From assembly GCA_963737285.1 (NCBI GenBank), contig CAVTRT010000001.1, positions 558,001-622,000 of the forward strand: DNA of 64,000 bases, read 5' to 3'. This document shows, one piece after another, positions 35,060 through 43,261 of the stretch. This DNA is from Trebonia sp963737285 (GTDB lineage Bacteria; Actinomycetota; Actinomycetes; Streptosporangiales; Streptosporangiaceae). Below the pieces are notes generated by a model, which saw only the letters and a program-made list of their open reading frames with translations, was not told the DNA's origin and did no database searches. The position numbers and the translations under genes are program-made. Within the stretch, counting starts at the first letter, position 1. Each line of letters opens with the position of its first letter.

Positions 35060-36226
35060 CCTGGCCGTCGTCTGGTGGACCACGCGGTGCGTCAGCGCCT
35101 CCAGATCGCGCGCCGCCAGCGCGCCCTTGCACAGCCGAGTGAGCAAGACGTTCTGGAAAACGCCCCCGGTCAGCCCGACGGTTCGGATGCCACGGGCACG
35201 GGCGGCCCGCCTCGCGCTGATGGCGACCGCCTCGGCGACCGCCACGTGGAACCCCCGGGCCAGCGCCTGCGCCGACGCTCCCGCGAGCACCCGGTCCGCC
35301 AGGTCCCTGATCAGCGGGCGGTAGTCGATGATGCCGTCGGGGGCCACCGGCAGCGGGAGGTCCGCTGCCAGCACCGACCGCTCCGCGAGGACCTCCAGCT
35401 CGTTCGCCGCCCGGGCCTCGTAGGCGATGCGATGCCGCAGGCCGATGATGGAGGCGGCGGCGTCGAACAGCAGGCCCATGCTCGTGCAGCTGACGGTGCC
35501 AGAGCCGATGGAAAGCTGGGCAGCGACCATGGAACGTTCGGCGCCGTCGCAGGCCGACACGGCGGGCAGGCGAGGATTCCAGGCCACGCCGGCGGCGGCG
35601 AGGTAGGCAAGCGCGGTCCAGCACGGGTTGCGGACGGCGGCCTCCCCGCCCGCCAGGAGCACCGGCTGCAGATGACCGAAGCGTTCCACGTAGCCAGCGG
35701 CGCCCTCGACAAGCAGGATCTCGCCGCCCCAGATCGTCCCGTCCCAGCCACAGCCGGCGCCGTCGAGGGTGACCCCGACGACCGGCTCGCTCAGCCGTCC
35801 GTGCTCAGCCAGCAACGCGGCGACATGCGCATGGTGATGCTGGATCAGCCGCAGGGCCGGCTCGCCCTGCTTCCCGCCGCTGCCTCGCGGGAAGAAACCT
35901 GGGGGCACCTGTCCGGAAGCCCCGGCCCATTCGGCCCGCGCGTGCCGCTCGGCCCAGGCGCGGGTGTGATAGCCGGGATGCAGGTCGGCGGGGATGATCT
36001 CGGGCACAGGTCGGCGCAGCGTGGCGAGTTCCGCGACCGCCCGGTCGAACGCGCGCAGCGTAGCCAGGTCGCCCATCTCACCGCTAGGCGCGCAACGGCC
36101 GGCGTTGCCGCTGTCGGCCGGGCAGCCGGGCTCGCCGGGTGACGCGCTGAGCACGCGAACGGGCCGGCCCCGGGCATCCCGTGGAGCGACGTCGGCGATC
36201 GCCCTGCCGATCGACAAGTCATGCAC
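35052..36226 (-). CDS. Stand-alone HypF C-terminal (Kae1-like carbamoyltransferase) protein, 3' frameshift
   Basis: It starts at GTG 36226. About 390 residues matching only the C-terminal half of HypF (~750): DLHPGYHTRAWAERHA, QHHHAHVAALLAEHG, VTLDGAGCGWDGTIWGGEILLV, SMGLLFDAAASIIGL and GLTGGVFQNVLLTRL. The acylphosphatase, zinc-finger and YrdC parts are absent. Read as written, the end is THRVVHQTTARLPSG and runs to 35021. One added C gives RVVPPDDGQAT and a stop at 35052, matching the family's VPPNDGG ending, so a one-base error is likely. HypF makes the CN ligand of NiFe hydrogenase with HypE; no hydrogenase gene is nearby, so the role is open. Confidence 0.75.
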
Positions 36227-36241
36227 GTCACTAAGAGTGAT
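36227..36241. promoter_or_regulatory. Second GTCACT-N3-AGTGAY site
   Basis: GTCACT-AAG-AGTGAT touches the start codon of the hypF-like gene and matches the operator candidate at 26276-26290 in half-site and spacing, with one mismatch. It could bring this gene under the same TetR regulator, but a chance match is possible. Confidence 0.35.
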
Positions 36242-36319
36242 CCAAACACGACCCTTAGCGCAAGCCCTGCCAGCTGGGATTCAGCGTGGATCACACGGAG
36301 CAGGCGTAACACGCCGCCC

Positions 36320-36353
36320 GCTAGCGTGGGTTCGCTAGCGTGGGTTCGCTAGC
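36320..36353. repeat. 14-nt tandem repeat at a stop codon
   Basis: GCTAGCGTGGGTTC twice plus GCTAGC. The TAG stop of the 36335-36700 gene lies in the repeat, so a second stop copy follows it. Confidence 0.85.
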
Positions 36354-36700
36354 CCCGCCGAGACGGAGTGTGCCTCGGTGAGGGCGGCGGTCATCATGTC
36401 CGCCGCCTGGCCAGCGGCAGCCAGTGCCTCGACTACGTCCGTGATGCACGCGCCGATGTCCTGCCCGTCCAGTTGCTTAACCTGCCCGTCCTCGTGCTGG
36501 ATCACGAGGAACCGGGCGAGCTGCTCGTACAGCTGCGGCAGCCCCTGGCCGATCAGCTCCAGGCTGGCGACGATGCGCTGGACATCGGCCGCGCTAGTGA
36601 GTTCCCCGCCCCCGTGCGTCACCTCGTTCAGCGCGCGGATGGCATCCGCCGCCTGGCCAGCGATCTCGCACGGCGTGAATGTCGACGTCAGCTCGGTCAC
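36335..36700 (-). CDS. Small alpha-helical protein of unknown function
   Basis: 121 residues from GTG 36700, which has GAGG 7 nt upstream; an in-frame start at 36736 would add 12 residues. Predicted mostly helical: AGQAADAIRALNEVTHGGGEL, ADVQRIVASLELIGQGLPQLYEQLARFL and a closing helix ALAAAGQAADMMTAAL. No membrane segment or catalytic motif. Similar small proteins occur widely in Streptomyces-like genomes without known role. It is on the same strand as the hypF-like gene, about 110 bp upstream. Confidence 0.6.
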   Translation of the reverse strand: MTELTSTFTPCEIAGQAADAIRALNEVTHGGGELTSAADVQRIVASLELIGQGLPQLYEQLARFLVIQHEDGQVKQLDGQDIGACITDVVEALAAAGQAADMMTAALTEAHSVSAGLANPR

Positions 36701-36950
36701 TGTCCGGCCTCGGCGCTGCGTCGGTCCGGCGCGCATGCCTGGTTCGGCATCCGTCTCCTCGGGGGTTGCACTCGCGGGCTCCCGGGCGGGCTGGAGGGCC
36801 GTGCCCAGGTGGGGGCTTGTTCTCTACACGATACGAGACCTGAGCCATTGATTACCCAGCCACCAGCAGGAGATATCCCGTCCTACCAGAAGTTCGCCTG
36901 GCCGACAGCGCCGGTTACCGGAACGCCGGGGCGCGACGGGCAACAGCCCG

Positions 36951-37754
36951 CTAGGTCCTGGCGGTGGGGCGGCGGCCGCCGTAGATGGCGTAGTCGAGAT
37001 CCTTCCAGTACACGTCTACGCCCTCGAAGCCGGCCTCGCGGAGGTAGGCCACCTGCGGGTCGAGCGGGACCATGTACCGGGTGTGATTCTCCCAGCGCAG
37101 TTGCTCCTCGGGCGAGCGCTGGTCGCGCTTGCCAGCGGCTGAGGAGTCCCGCCGGTCCTCGACGCGATGCCATGCGGCCTGGACGACGGGGTCCACGGTG
37201 GTGACCGGGTCGAAGTTGAGGAACCAGCCGCCAGGCACGAGGTGCTCCAGGATCTCCTTGAAGAGCTCGAGCTTGCGATCATCGCTTAGGTGATGGACCG
37301 CGAGCGAGGTGACCACGGCGTCGACCGGGGATGGGATGCTGGCCGGCCACGCACCGCCGCGGGCCAGGTTGAACTCGACGTATTCATACCGGCCCGCGTA
37401 TGGCTCCAGTTCCACGGTGCCCTGGGCCATCATCTGCTCGGAGTAATCGGCCAGGATCGCCCTCGCCGCGGGAAAGTAGTCCATGATCGTACGGGCCGCT
37501 GCCCCCGTACCCGCGCCGAGATCGACAAAGGTGAATGCCTCGTCGATGCCGAACGGCAGCAATTCGGCGAGCAGGACCCGATGGCCGGCCCGGCGGCGCT
37601 CCCGGTCGGCGGCCGTTGCCTTCCAGAAGGTGACCCCGATGTCGCTTTTCCAGATGGCCTCGTTCGCATCCTCACCGGTGGGAGTGGGGCCGTGCGCGTG
37701 CGACTGGCCGTGACTGGCGTGACCGTGGGCGTGGGAGTTGTCGTGCTCGGGCAT
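36951..37754 (-). CDS. SAM-dependent methyltransferase with His-rich N-terminus
   Basis: 267 residues from ATG 37754; the upstream in-frame extension runs through a 28-nt tandem repeat and is unlikely to be translated. The N-terminus HDNSHAHGHASHGQSHAHG is a probable metal-binding tail. The class I Rossmann motif is FVDLGAGTGAAA, then AILADYSEQMM, VDAVVTSLAVHHL and a UbiE/Methyltransf_25-like HLVPGGWFLNFDPV. WKSDIGVTFW and the short C-terminal YWKDLDYAIYGG resemble small-molecule or metal-linked methyltransferases. Substrate unknown. Its 5' end and leader are partly duplicated at 38768-38856. Confidence 0.8.
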   Translation of the reverse strand: MPEHDNSHAHGHASHGQSHAHGPTPTGEDANEAIWKSDIGVTFWKATAADRERRRAGHRVLLAELLPFGIDEAFTFVDLGAGTGAAARTIMDYFPAARAILADYSEQMMAQGTVELEPYAGRYEYVEFNLARGGAWPASIPSPVDAVVTSLAVHHLSDDRKLELFKEILEHLVPGGWFLNFDPVTTVDPVVQAAWHRVEDRRDSSAAGKRDQRSPEEQLRWENHTRYMVPLDPQVAYLREAGFEGVDVYWKDLDYAIYGGRRPTART

Positions 37755-37843
37755 GGAGGCGATGCTAATCCGAGATCCCGAGTCGAGGGAATGGCAGTCG
37801 TTACGCCGTTGGCGTAGGCGGTCGGGGCGTAGGCGCGGTGGCC
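37745..37843. repeat. Imperfect direct repeat, copy A
   Basis: Shared blocks with copy B include GGCGATGCTAATCCG, GAGGGAATGG, GCGTAGGCGG, CGGGGCGT and GGCGCGGTGGCC, in the same order and spacing. It covers the start codon and leader of the methyltransferase. Confidence 0.8.
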
Positions 37844-37920
37844 TCGGCCCGCATGCGTCGGCACGGTGGCCTCGGCCCGCATGCGTCGGCACGGTGGCCT
37901 CGGCCCGCATGCGTCGGCAC
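37837..37920. repeat. 28-nt tandem repeat, three units
   Basis: Three exact 28-bp units starting at 37837, 37865 and 37893, each beginning GGTGGCCTCGG and ending GCGTCGGCAC. It lies upstream of the methyltransferase, overlapping the end of direct repeat copy A. No spacers, so not CRISPR. Confidence 0.92.
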
Positions 37921-38146
37921 CGCTCACCCGAGGCAAATCCTCGCAGGCAACCGCCCGCGTCCGCCTTCTCGCCATGCCCTACGTCATGCCAACCTGGCTC
38001 AAGATCACGTGTAGTTTTCCGCGCTCGGGACCAAGGCCGCTTACCTCCGCTCTCTCGTTGTCACCAGCAGTCCATTGCGTCGCAGTAGGTGACGTGCACA
38101 ACGAAGGCGGCGGCCGGCTTCCGTCGCTCGGCGGGGCAGTCGCTAT

Positions 38147-38193
38147 GAGTGCTGTGGATCGTGCCGCGTTTTGCGGCACGATCCACAGCACTC
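38147..38193. repeat. Perfect 21-bp inverted repeat (hairpin)
   Basis: The left arm starts GAGTGCTGTGGATC and the right arm ends GATCCACAGCACTC; both arms are 21 bp and fully paired around a GTTTT loop. No gene ends close by, so it is not obviously a terminator. It may be a structured RNA, a protein site or a relic of a mobile element. Confidence 0.85.
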
Positions 38194-38388
38194 AGGCCAG
38201 GAGGCGGCTGTCCGGCCGCCTAGTGCCGCGCTCAGAGCGTCGCACGCGACTGCGATTGACTGCTGATGTCATTGGGGTTGGAGTGGTGCATAAGGTAAGC
38301 GGCATGGCGCTCGGGACCTTCTAGTAAGAGGCACGGCACGAGCGACCCTCGGGGTAGCGTTAAGTAGCTAAAAGCTTACCGGGCGTCT

Positions 38389-38463
38389 TATGTCAGAAAA
38401 TGTACCCTATATGTCCGTTACGTCATAGTTTTCCACCCCGATCTTGGGTCATTTTCTGACATA
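38389..38463. mobile_element. MITE-like short inverted-repeat element
   Basis: TATGTCAGAAAATG (38389-38402) and CATTTTCTGACATA (38450-38463) are perfect 14-bp inverted repeats. Just inside they are followed by TACCC and preceded by GGGT, extending the match with one gap. The 47-bp core has no coding capacity. The form resembles transposon ends brought together, but no related transposase is in the window. Confidence 0.4.
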
Positions 38464-38767
38464 TGTCGGCCTATGCCATAAACCGGTGCCCGGGGCGCCC
38501 GGCGACTGGCCCCCGTGGGCACCTGCCTGGGACCCGCATCACCGGGAGGCCGCGGCACGGGCGGACAGCCGCCGGCGCAAGGGGGCCGCGCCTCGCCCTG
38601 TCTGGAGGCACATGAAACTCCCGCGCCCGCGAGCGGCCACAGCGCCCTGATGGGCCACCGGTGACGAAGGGGCGAAGGAGGCAAGCGGCATTGCGTCCAA
38701 ACACGGAAACTACACAAGATAATGAGAAATAGGCCAGACGGACAGGAAGATGCACCCGGCCCGTCTT

Positions 38768-38856
38768 GCTCCGGGCAGGCGATGCTAATCCGGAGTGTGC
38801 GCTGAGGGAATGGGGACCATTACGGCGTAGGCGGACGGGGCGTTGGCGCGGTGGCC
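38768..38856. repeat. Imperfect direct repeat, copy B
   Basis: Matches 37745-37843 with small gaps. It lacks the ATG of copy A and overlaps the last codons (TPRPPTP) of the 38820-39956 gene, so that tail may be an acquired sequence. Confidence 0.8.
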
Positions 38857-39956
38857 GGCCGGAGAGTCAGGGCGGCGGGGCGAGCAACGGCCTCTAGGCC
38901 TGGGTTCATCTCCGGCATCGCAACGCCTGCCCGGTCTAGGCTGCGCTGCTGCCCGCGGGTCTGCTTCAGCGTAGGCAGCCATGTCACGTTCCAGGCCGTC
39001 GCGTCCGCTCGGGCAGCAACCCAGACCTCCGAGCCGGCCCCGCTGAGGGCCTTGCCGACCGACGACTGGAGTCCTGCTCCCGTGATGCTAGCGGTGCCGC
39101 CGACCCACAGGATGCTGGTCCATACCCGGCTGAGGCCGTGCAAGCTGACGATCACGAGGGCGAGGACGCCCGCGATCACCGCGACGATGAGCAGTAGCAG
39201 CCACCAGAACCGGCGCAGGACCGAGGCCGTGACCGTGCGCGCTGCGCGTACGACCGAGGAACTGGCCTGCAGCCAAGCGCTCATGCTGGGAGCAACGCTG
39301 GTCTGCGGATCTCCCACCAGCACGGAATGCCACGCCATCGACTGAATGTGCAAGGCCTTGATGATCTGCTCGGCCTGTCCGTCGGCGGTCCAGTCCTTGG
39401 AGATCGCCTGCGCGTTGACCTCGATCCAGTTCTGCCAGTTCTCCAGGGAGTGCCCGACAATGCCCGCCGAGCCTGCCGGGATCGTGTCGCCCGCCGAGGC
39501 GAGCCAGGCGTTCAGCGCGGCGACCTGTCCGCGCTGAAACATGACCATGAACGTCTCTGGGCCGCCGGCCGCCGTGGGTAGCCAGCATGTGTCGCTCAGT
39601 GTCAGGCCCAGCTGGTAGGCGCTGATCTGCTGGTCATTGGCGACAAGCTGGTCCAGGATCGCCTGGTGCAAAGCCTGGAGACTCGCCGCGAGCACGTTCT
39701 CGTCAACGACTGGCGCTAGTCCCGCCGCCTTGACGGCGGCCACCGTCTCACTGGGCACGTTCGGCGCGACATCGCCCAGCAGGTCACCGAGATCGGCGAG
39801 GGTGAGTTGCCTGCGTCTGGCCAGGTCCAGGTCGGCGACGAGCGGAAGCTGCACCGAAGGATTGAACGGCGGGCTGAACAGCTCGTCAATCGCGAGCCGA
39901 CGCGTGTCGAAGAGCTGCGCCATCACCCAGCCAAGCGAAAACGCGGAACCCGTCAC
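38820..39956 (-). CDS. Membrane protein of unknown function
   Basis: 378 residues from GTG 39956. The N-terminal ~240 residues look soluble and helical (FSLGWVMAQLFDTRRLAIDEL, LADLGDLLGDVAPNVPSETV, WQNWIEVNAQAISKDW). Two adjacent hydrophobic segments follow at about 252-275 (FWWLLLLIVAVIAGVLALVIV) and 282-300 (WTSILWVGGTASITGAGL). The C-terminus is Ala/Pro/Thr-rich and derives from a repeat. Not recognised; similar large proteins exist in actinobacteria. It is upstream of nothing obvious and appears monocistronic. Confidence 0.6.
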   Translation of the reverse strand: MTGSAFSLGWVMAQLFDTRRLAIDELFSPPFNPSVQLPLVADLDLARRRQLTLADLGDLLGDVAPNVPSETVAAVKAAGLAPVVDENVLAASLQALHQAILDQLVANDQQISAYQLGLTLSDTCWLPTAAGGPETFMVMFQRGQVAALNAWLASAGDTIPAGSAGIVGHSLENWQNWIEVNAQAISKDWTADGQAEQIIKALHIQSMAWHSVLVGDPQTSVAPSMSAWLQASSSVVRAARTVTASVLRRFWWLLLLIVAVIAGVLALVIVSLHGLSRVWTSILWVGGTASITGAGLQSSVGKALSGAGSEVWVAARADATAWNVTWLPTLKQTRGQQRSLDRAGVAMPEMNPGLEAVARPAALTLRPATAPTPRPPTP

Positions 39957-40067
39957 CCAAAACCCCCTCGCCCACGAGTCGGCTAATGGTGACAGTCGCG
40001 AAACGGACCTGTCAACGTTACCGGGACGATCCGGTGAGATTCGGGTGCGCGGAGTAGCCCCTGGGTG

Positions 40068-40319
40068 CTACTGGTCGCGCCGCATGCGGTTGAACTCGCC
40101 TAGCTGGACGCCACCGACGAAGGCGTCCCACTCGGCGGGGGTGAAGCTTAGGACCCCGGCACGAGGATTCTTGCTGTCGCGGACCCGGATGACGTCATCC
40201 GCCAGCCCGGCAACCTCTACGCAGTTGCCGTTGTACATGCTTAGCGAGCTTTTCACCCAGGCTTGTGAGGGGTCGCCGACTGAACGGTACTTCCTGTCCT
40301 TTATGGCAAAAAACCTCAT
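40068..40319 (-). CDS. DUF397 protein
   Basis: 83 residues. The DUF397 core is clear: WVKSSLSMYNGNCVEVAGLADDVIRVRDSKNPRAGVLSFTPAEWDAFVGGV. These small proteins almost always follow an XRE/DUF5753 regulator and are thought to act as its partner or as part of a toxin-antitoxin-like or developmental switch (BldB/WhiJ type). The regulator lies 151 bp upstream on the same strand. Confidence 0.93.
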   Translation of the reverse strand: MRFFAIKDRKYRSVGDPSQAWVKSSLSMYNGNCVEVAGLADDVIRVRDSKNPRAGVLSFTPAEWDAFVGGVQLGEFNRMRRDQ

Positions 40320-40470
40320 CGAACCCGTCCTAGTTGATCATGGACCTTGACGTTTACGTCGCCTAACCTAGCCGAAGTGTGGCTACACCGCGTGGCTGAC
40401 TCTCCGAAACCCGTGTGACCTGTGATGTGGGTGCCAGTCTGGCGACCGTCGATGGCCGCCTCCACGGTGG

Positions 40471-41379
40471 TCATGTGGCCTTCTTGCCAATGCGGTCCGC
40501 AGTGCTTGTTAGCAGGCGCTGCGAATCTTCAGGCGAGAGCGCCGCCTTACCCAATGCCTGGAAGAAGATCCGGTATAGGTGCAACTCGGTTTCGCCCTCG
40601 ACGTAGAGCTCGCTCTTGAGGCTCTCGATGTTGACGACGTCGCCCAGAGCGGCGGGGGAGTCCGCGGCTCGCGAGCCGAAGCTCAGCATCGCGAAGGAGC
40701 TTGCTACCAGCGGGATCGCCCGGTTCAGCGGCAAGATCCGCAGGTCAACGTTCGGCAGGTCCGCCGCTTGCGCCAGGTGCTCCAACTGGGCACGCATGAC
40801 CGCGTGATCCCCGATTCTCCGCAGCAGTACGGCTTCGTCGATCACCGCGGACAGGTTGAGCACCGGCTCGCGGATCAGCCGTTGCTGGCGGATCATCCTG
40901 ACCTGGACAAGTTGCTCGATGACGCGTGGCGGGGTAGGCATCACGCTCTGATACCCGACGCTCATCTGACGGGCGTAGTCCTCGGTTTGCAGGAGGCCCG
41001 GAACCACGTCGGACTGCCAGTGAGAGATCGACGTCGCCTCGGCCTCCAGGCCAATGAACTCCAGGTACTCAGGGGCGAGGACGTCCGCGTGGTCCTCCCA
41101 CCAGCCGCGCTGGGCAGCGTCCCGGGCAAGGCCAAGCAGTTGCTCGCGGAATGGGTCGGCCACGCCGTAGTAGTCGAGCAGCTTCTCCACCTCGGGGGGA
41201 GGGACGCTTTCCCGGCCCGACTCCGCGCGGCTGATCTTCGTGGGCGACCAGCCGATAGCTCGCGATACCTCGGTCCCAGTGCGATTGCCCCGGAGGCGGC
41301 GCAGTTCGGCGGCTAGTCTCCGACGCCGGACCGTGGGACTGCCGGACGGCGGCATCTCATCTTCCTCGCTATCACCCAT
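40471..41379 (-). CDS. XRE-family regulator with DUF5753 domain
   Basis: 302 residues. N-terminal helix-turn-helix: RRRLAAELRRLRGNRTGTEVSRAIGWSPTKISRAESGRESVPP. DUF5753 occupies about 110-290, beginning YLEFIGLEAEATSISHWQSDVVPGLLQTEDYARQM and ending FQALGKAALSPEDSQRLL. WhiJ-like regulators of this type pair with DUF397 proteins and influence development or silencing in streptomycetes. A terminator hairpin and AT-rich promoter region lie upstream (41380-41640). Confidence 0.92.
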   Translation of the reverse strand: MGDSEEDEMPPSGSPTVRRRRLAAELRRLRGNRTGTEVSRAIGWSPTKISRAESGRESVPPPEVEKLLDYYGVADPFREQLLGLARDAAQRGWWEDHADVLAPEYLEFIGLEAEATSISHWQSDVVPGLLQTEDYARQMSVGYQSVMPTPPRVIEQLVQVRMIRQQRLIREPVLNLSAVIDEAVLLRRIGDHAVMRAQLEHLAQAADLPNVDLRILPLNRAIPLVASSFAMLSFGSRAADSPAALGDVVNIESLKSELYVEGETELHLYRIFFQALGKAALSPEDSQRLLTSTADRIGKKAT

Positions 41380-41610
41380 GGCCGCGCCCGGTCACTCTGC
41401 GGGAGCGGACGTACCCAAAATTCATGTCGGGAGTATTGATGAAAATTTTGCCAGGACCCACAATCAAGGTAGCAGACAACGAAGGCTTCCCGAAGGTTGA
41501 GGGGCTGCCATGGAGACCAAACGGGGGAATCGCCCGGTCTCCCGAGCGCGTGATCCGCCTGCCTGCCAGTTTGCATGCCCAGGAAAGCCACACCGCCCTA
41601 GAGGCGAAAA

Positions 41611-41640
41611 GGAGAGGCGATGCGCCAACATCGCCTCTCC
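41611..41640 (-). terminator. Rho-independent terminator on the minus strand
   Basis: GGAGAGGCGATG (41611-41622), 6-nt loop and CATCGCCTCTCC (41629-41640). On the minus strand the stem is followed by TTTT. It would stop leftward transcription before the XRE gene. Confidence 0.7.
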
Positions 41641-41824
41641 GAAGCACCGGACTCGCCAAGCAAGCCCCAGTTACAGCTAGCTACGTTACCCGGAGATCCA
41701 CCCTTTGCCTACCCCTATGCCCAACCATCTGGGACATCGGGGTCATCGGGACAGGTCGATCCCTATCGGTCCTCCGCGCGATCCGGTGCGTCTCATTTCC
41801 GACGAAAAACGTCAGGAGACGCAC

Positions 41825-42022
41825 ATGTCCGTCCCACCCAGCCAACCACAAGACACGATGACCGTCATCGCGGTTCTTGTCATCTTCGCCGCCGTCCTCG
41901 CCGTCGCGTACTGGCGTACCGCGCTGAGGGTGGTCCTCATCGTCGCCATCGCCCTCGCGGTTTACGGGGCGATCGCGGTCGTCTACGGCCTGGCGTCGGT
42001 GATGGCCGCCCATCACGGCTGA
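41825..42022 (+). CDS. Small two-helix membrane protein
   Basis: 65 residues from ATG 41825, with CAGGAGAC upstream; an in-frame upstream extension is rejected because it lacks a site. Two hydrophobic helices: MTVIAVLVIFAAVLAVAYW and VVLIVAIALAVYGAIAVVYGLA. No family recognised. Convergent with the nitroreductase gene. Confidence 0.6.
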   Translation: MSVPPSQPQDTMTVIAVLVIFAAVLAVAYWRTALRVVLIVAIALAVYGAIAVVYGLASVMAAHHG

Positions 42023-42039
42023 TCCTCCGGGGGCGCGGG

Positions 42040-42555
42040 CTACCAGTGGTCGCGGCGGACTACCTCGTCGAAGGGGCGGCGGTTCGGCTTCAGTAGCGGG
42101 CGCAACGGGCGGTCCGCCGGGTAGCCCAGCCCGATGAGGAATGCCACGTCATGATCCGAGGGCACGCCGAGGATCGAGCGGGCCTTGTCCTGCTCACCTA
42201 CCGACGAGTGTCCGGTTCCCACGCCCAGGTCGGCCGCCGCGACCATGATCGCGTAGGTCGCCTGCCCGAGGTCGTAGTAGCTGACGAGCCGCGCGTGGTC
42301 ATCGTCGTACTGCGGGATGACCAGCGCGATGGCCGCGGCCGCGCCGGCGATGTGGCTCGCCCCCCGCCACACCGTCGACAGCGGCTCCAGTTGGGAGCGA
42401 TCGGTGACGACCACAAAGTCCCAGTGCTGCCGGTTGCTCGCCGACGGCGCCCGCCAGCCCGCCTCGGCGATCCTGACCAGGTCGGCTTCCGGTACCGGGT
42501 CGGAGGTATAGGTGCGAACATTGCGCCGAGCGCGGATAGCGTCCCAGGTCTCCAT
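42040..42555 (-). CDS. Nitroreductase-family flavoprotein
   Basis: 171 residues. The FMN-binding start WDAIRARRNVRTYTSDPVPEADLVRIAEAGWRAPSASNRQHWDFVVV is typical, with a later LGVGTGHSSVGEQDKARSILGVPSDHDVAFLIGLGYPAD. It reduces nitro, quinone or similar acceptors with NAD(P)H. Start ATG 42555 follows AGGAG. Nothing nearby indicates substrate. Confidence 0.9.
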   Translation of the reverse strand: METWDAIRARRNVRTYTSDPVPEADLVRIAEAGWRAPSASNRQHWDFVVVTDRSQLEPLSTVWRGASHIAGAAAAIALVIPQYDDDHARLVSYYDLGQATYAIMVAAADLGVGTGHSSVGEQDKARSILGVPSDHDVAFLIGLGYPADRPLRPLLKPNRRPFDEVVRRDHW

Positions 42556-42655
42556 TGATGCTCCTCGTCGTGCTTCCTGATGCTTGGGATGGAAATTATC
42601 TGGCAGGTACGGGGAGATATCTGCGGGGGACGACGGCCGCCGTCCTCCCGGAAGA

Positions 42656-42815
42656 TCACTTCGGCTGGGTCAGGTTATACACCGTCACCCCGCCGACGGT
42701 CTGCGCCGTGAAGTGCGCCGCGACCCAGGACGCGATAGTCGAGGATCCGGAACCGCCGCCGAAGCTGTCGCTCCCCTGCCCAACGTAGTAGTGGACCTCG
42801 TGCTTGGCGACCATG
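42656..42815 (-). pseudogene. C-terminal relic of a GT39-type glycosyltransferase
   Basis: The frame reads VAKHEVHYYVGQGSD, then STIASWVAAHFTAQTVGGVTVYNL to a stop at 42656, which resembles the extreme C-terminus of actinobacterial ArnT/PMT-like membrane glycosyltransferases. Everything upstream is missing; the adjoining sequence belongs to a transposase relic. Confidence 0.45.
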
Positions 42816-42935
42816 CGCGGCCAGGACGTCCGGCCCGGCATCGCCGGCCCACTGCCCAATCGTGGCGAACGACCTCGACCCCGCGATCACCGCCGCGATC
42901 CCGACGGCCAGTAGCCCGGCCAGCGCGTGTCGGTG
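42813..42935 (-). pseudogene. N-terminal relic of an ISAs1-type transposase
   Basis: The frame has RHALAGLLAVGIAAVIAGSRSFATIGQWAGDAGPDVLAA, close to the start of ISAs1/H-repeat transposases (RHPLA...VLAGSRSF.AI.EW). The DDE catalytic part is absent. It abuts the glycosyltransferase relic, suggesting insertion and later deletion. Confidence 0.5.
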
Positions 42936-43261
42936 GGCCGCGTCTCTTTCGCGGGCCCGGGACCTGGTGACCGGGTGTGGCTGCACCAGTACGCATATCC
43001 GGCAGATGTGAATGACGGTTGGTCGTACTGTATTTCACCGGGCAGCTTTGGAGCAACCCCTCAGAAATATGTGAATCCCGAGAACATAGAGGTCGTTTCA
43101 AGCAGTTCGCACTGCTAACGGCGATCGCTCTGGATCGCTCTCGAAATGGGCGCAGAGCAGGGGTGTCCGCCGGGTGTACGGGATCCTGCCGGATAGCACG
43201 CAGAGGTTTCGGGCTGGGCAGCTGGGTAGCTGGCGGAAAACCTTAACAGACGAGGTGAGCA
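42936..43261. other. Intergenic region
   Basis: About 325 bases with AT-rich patches near 43015-43110. No gene is called. It contains the likely promoter for the DUF6069-like gene, whose ribosome site is GAGGTGAGC. Confidence 0.4.

Larger units (their letters stand above)
37921..38819. other. Gene-poor region with hairpins
   Basis: About 900 bases without a credible gene. It holds a 21-bp hairpin (38147-38193), an AT-rich patch with a MITE-like inverted repeat (38389-38463) and the second copy of a ~90-bp direct repeat. Small frames here lack ribosome sites and known families. Confidence 0.5.

Noticed and set aside
37837..37920. Possible CRISPR array
   Set aside because: Three adjoining identical 28-bp units without spacers.
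37866..38324. Plus-strand frame of 152 codons in the gene-poor region
   Set aside because: It begins inside the 28-nt tandem repeat and runs through a perfect hairpin; no ribosome site or family.
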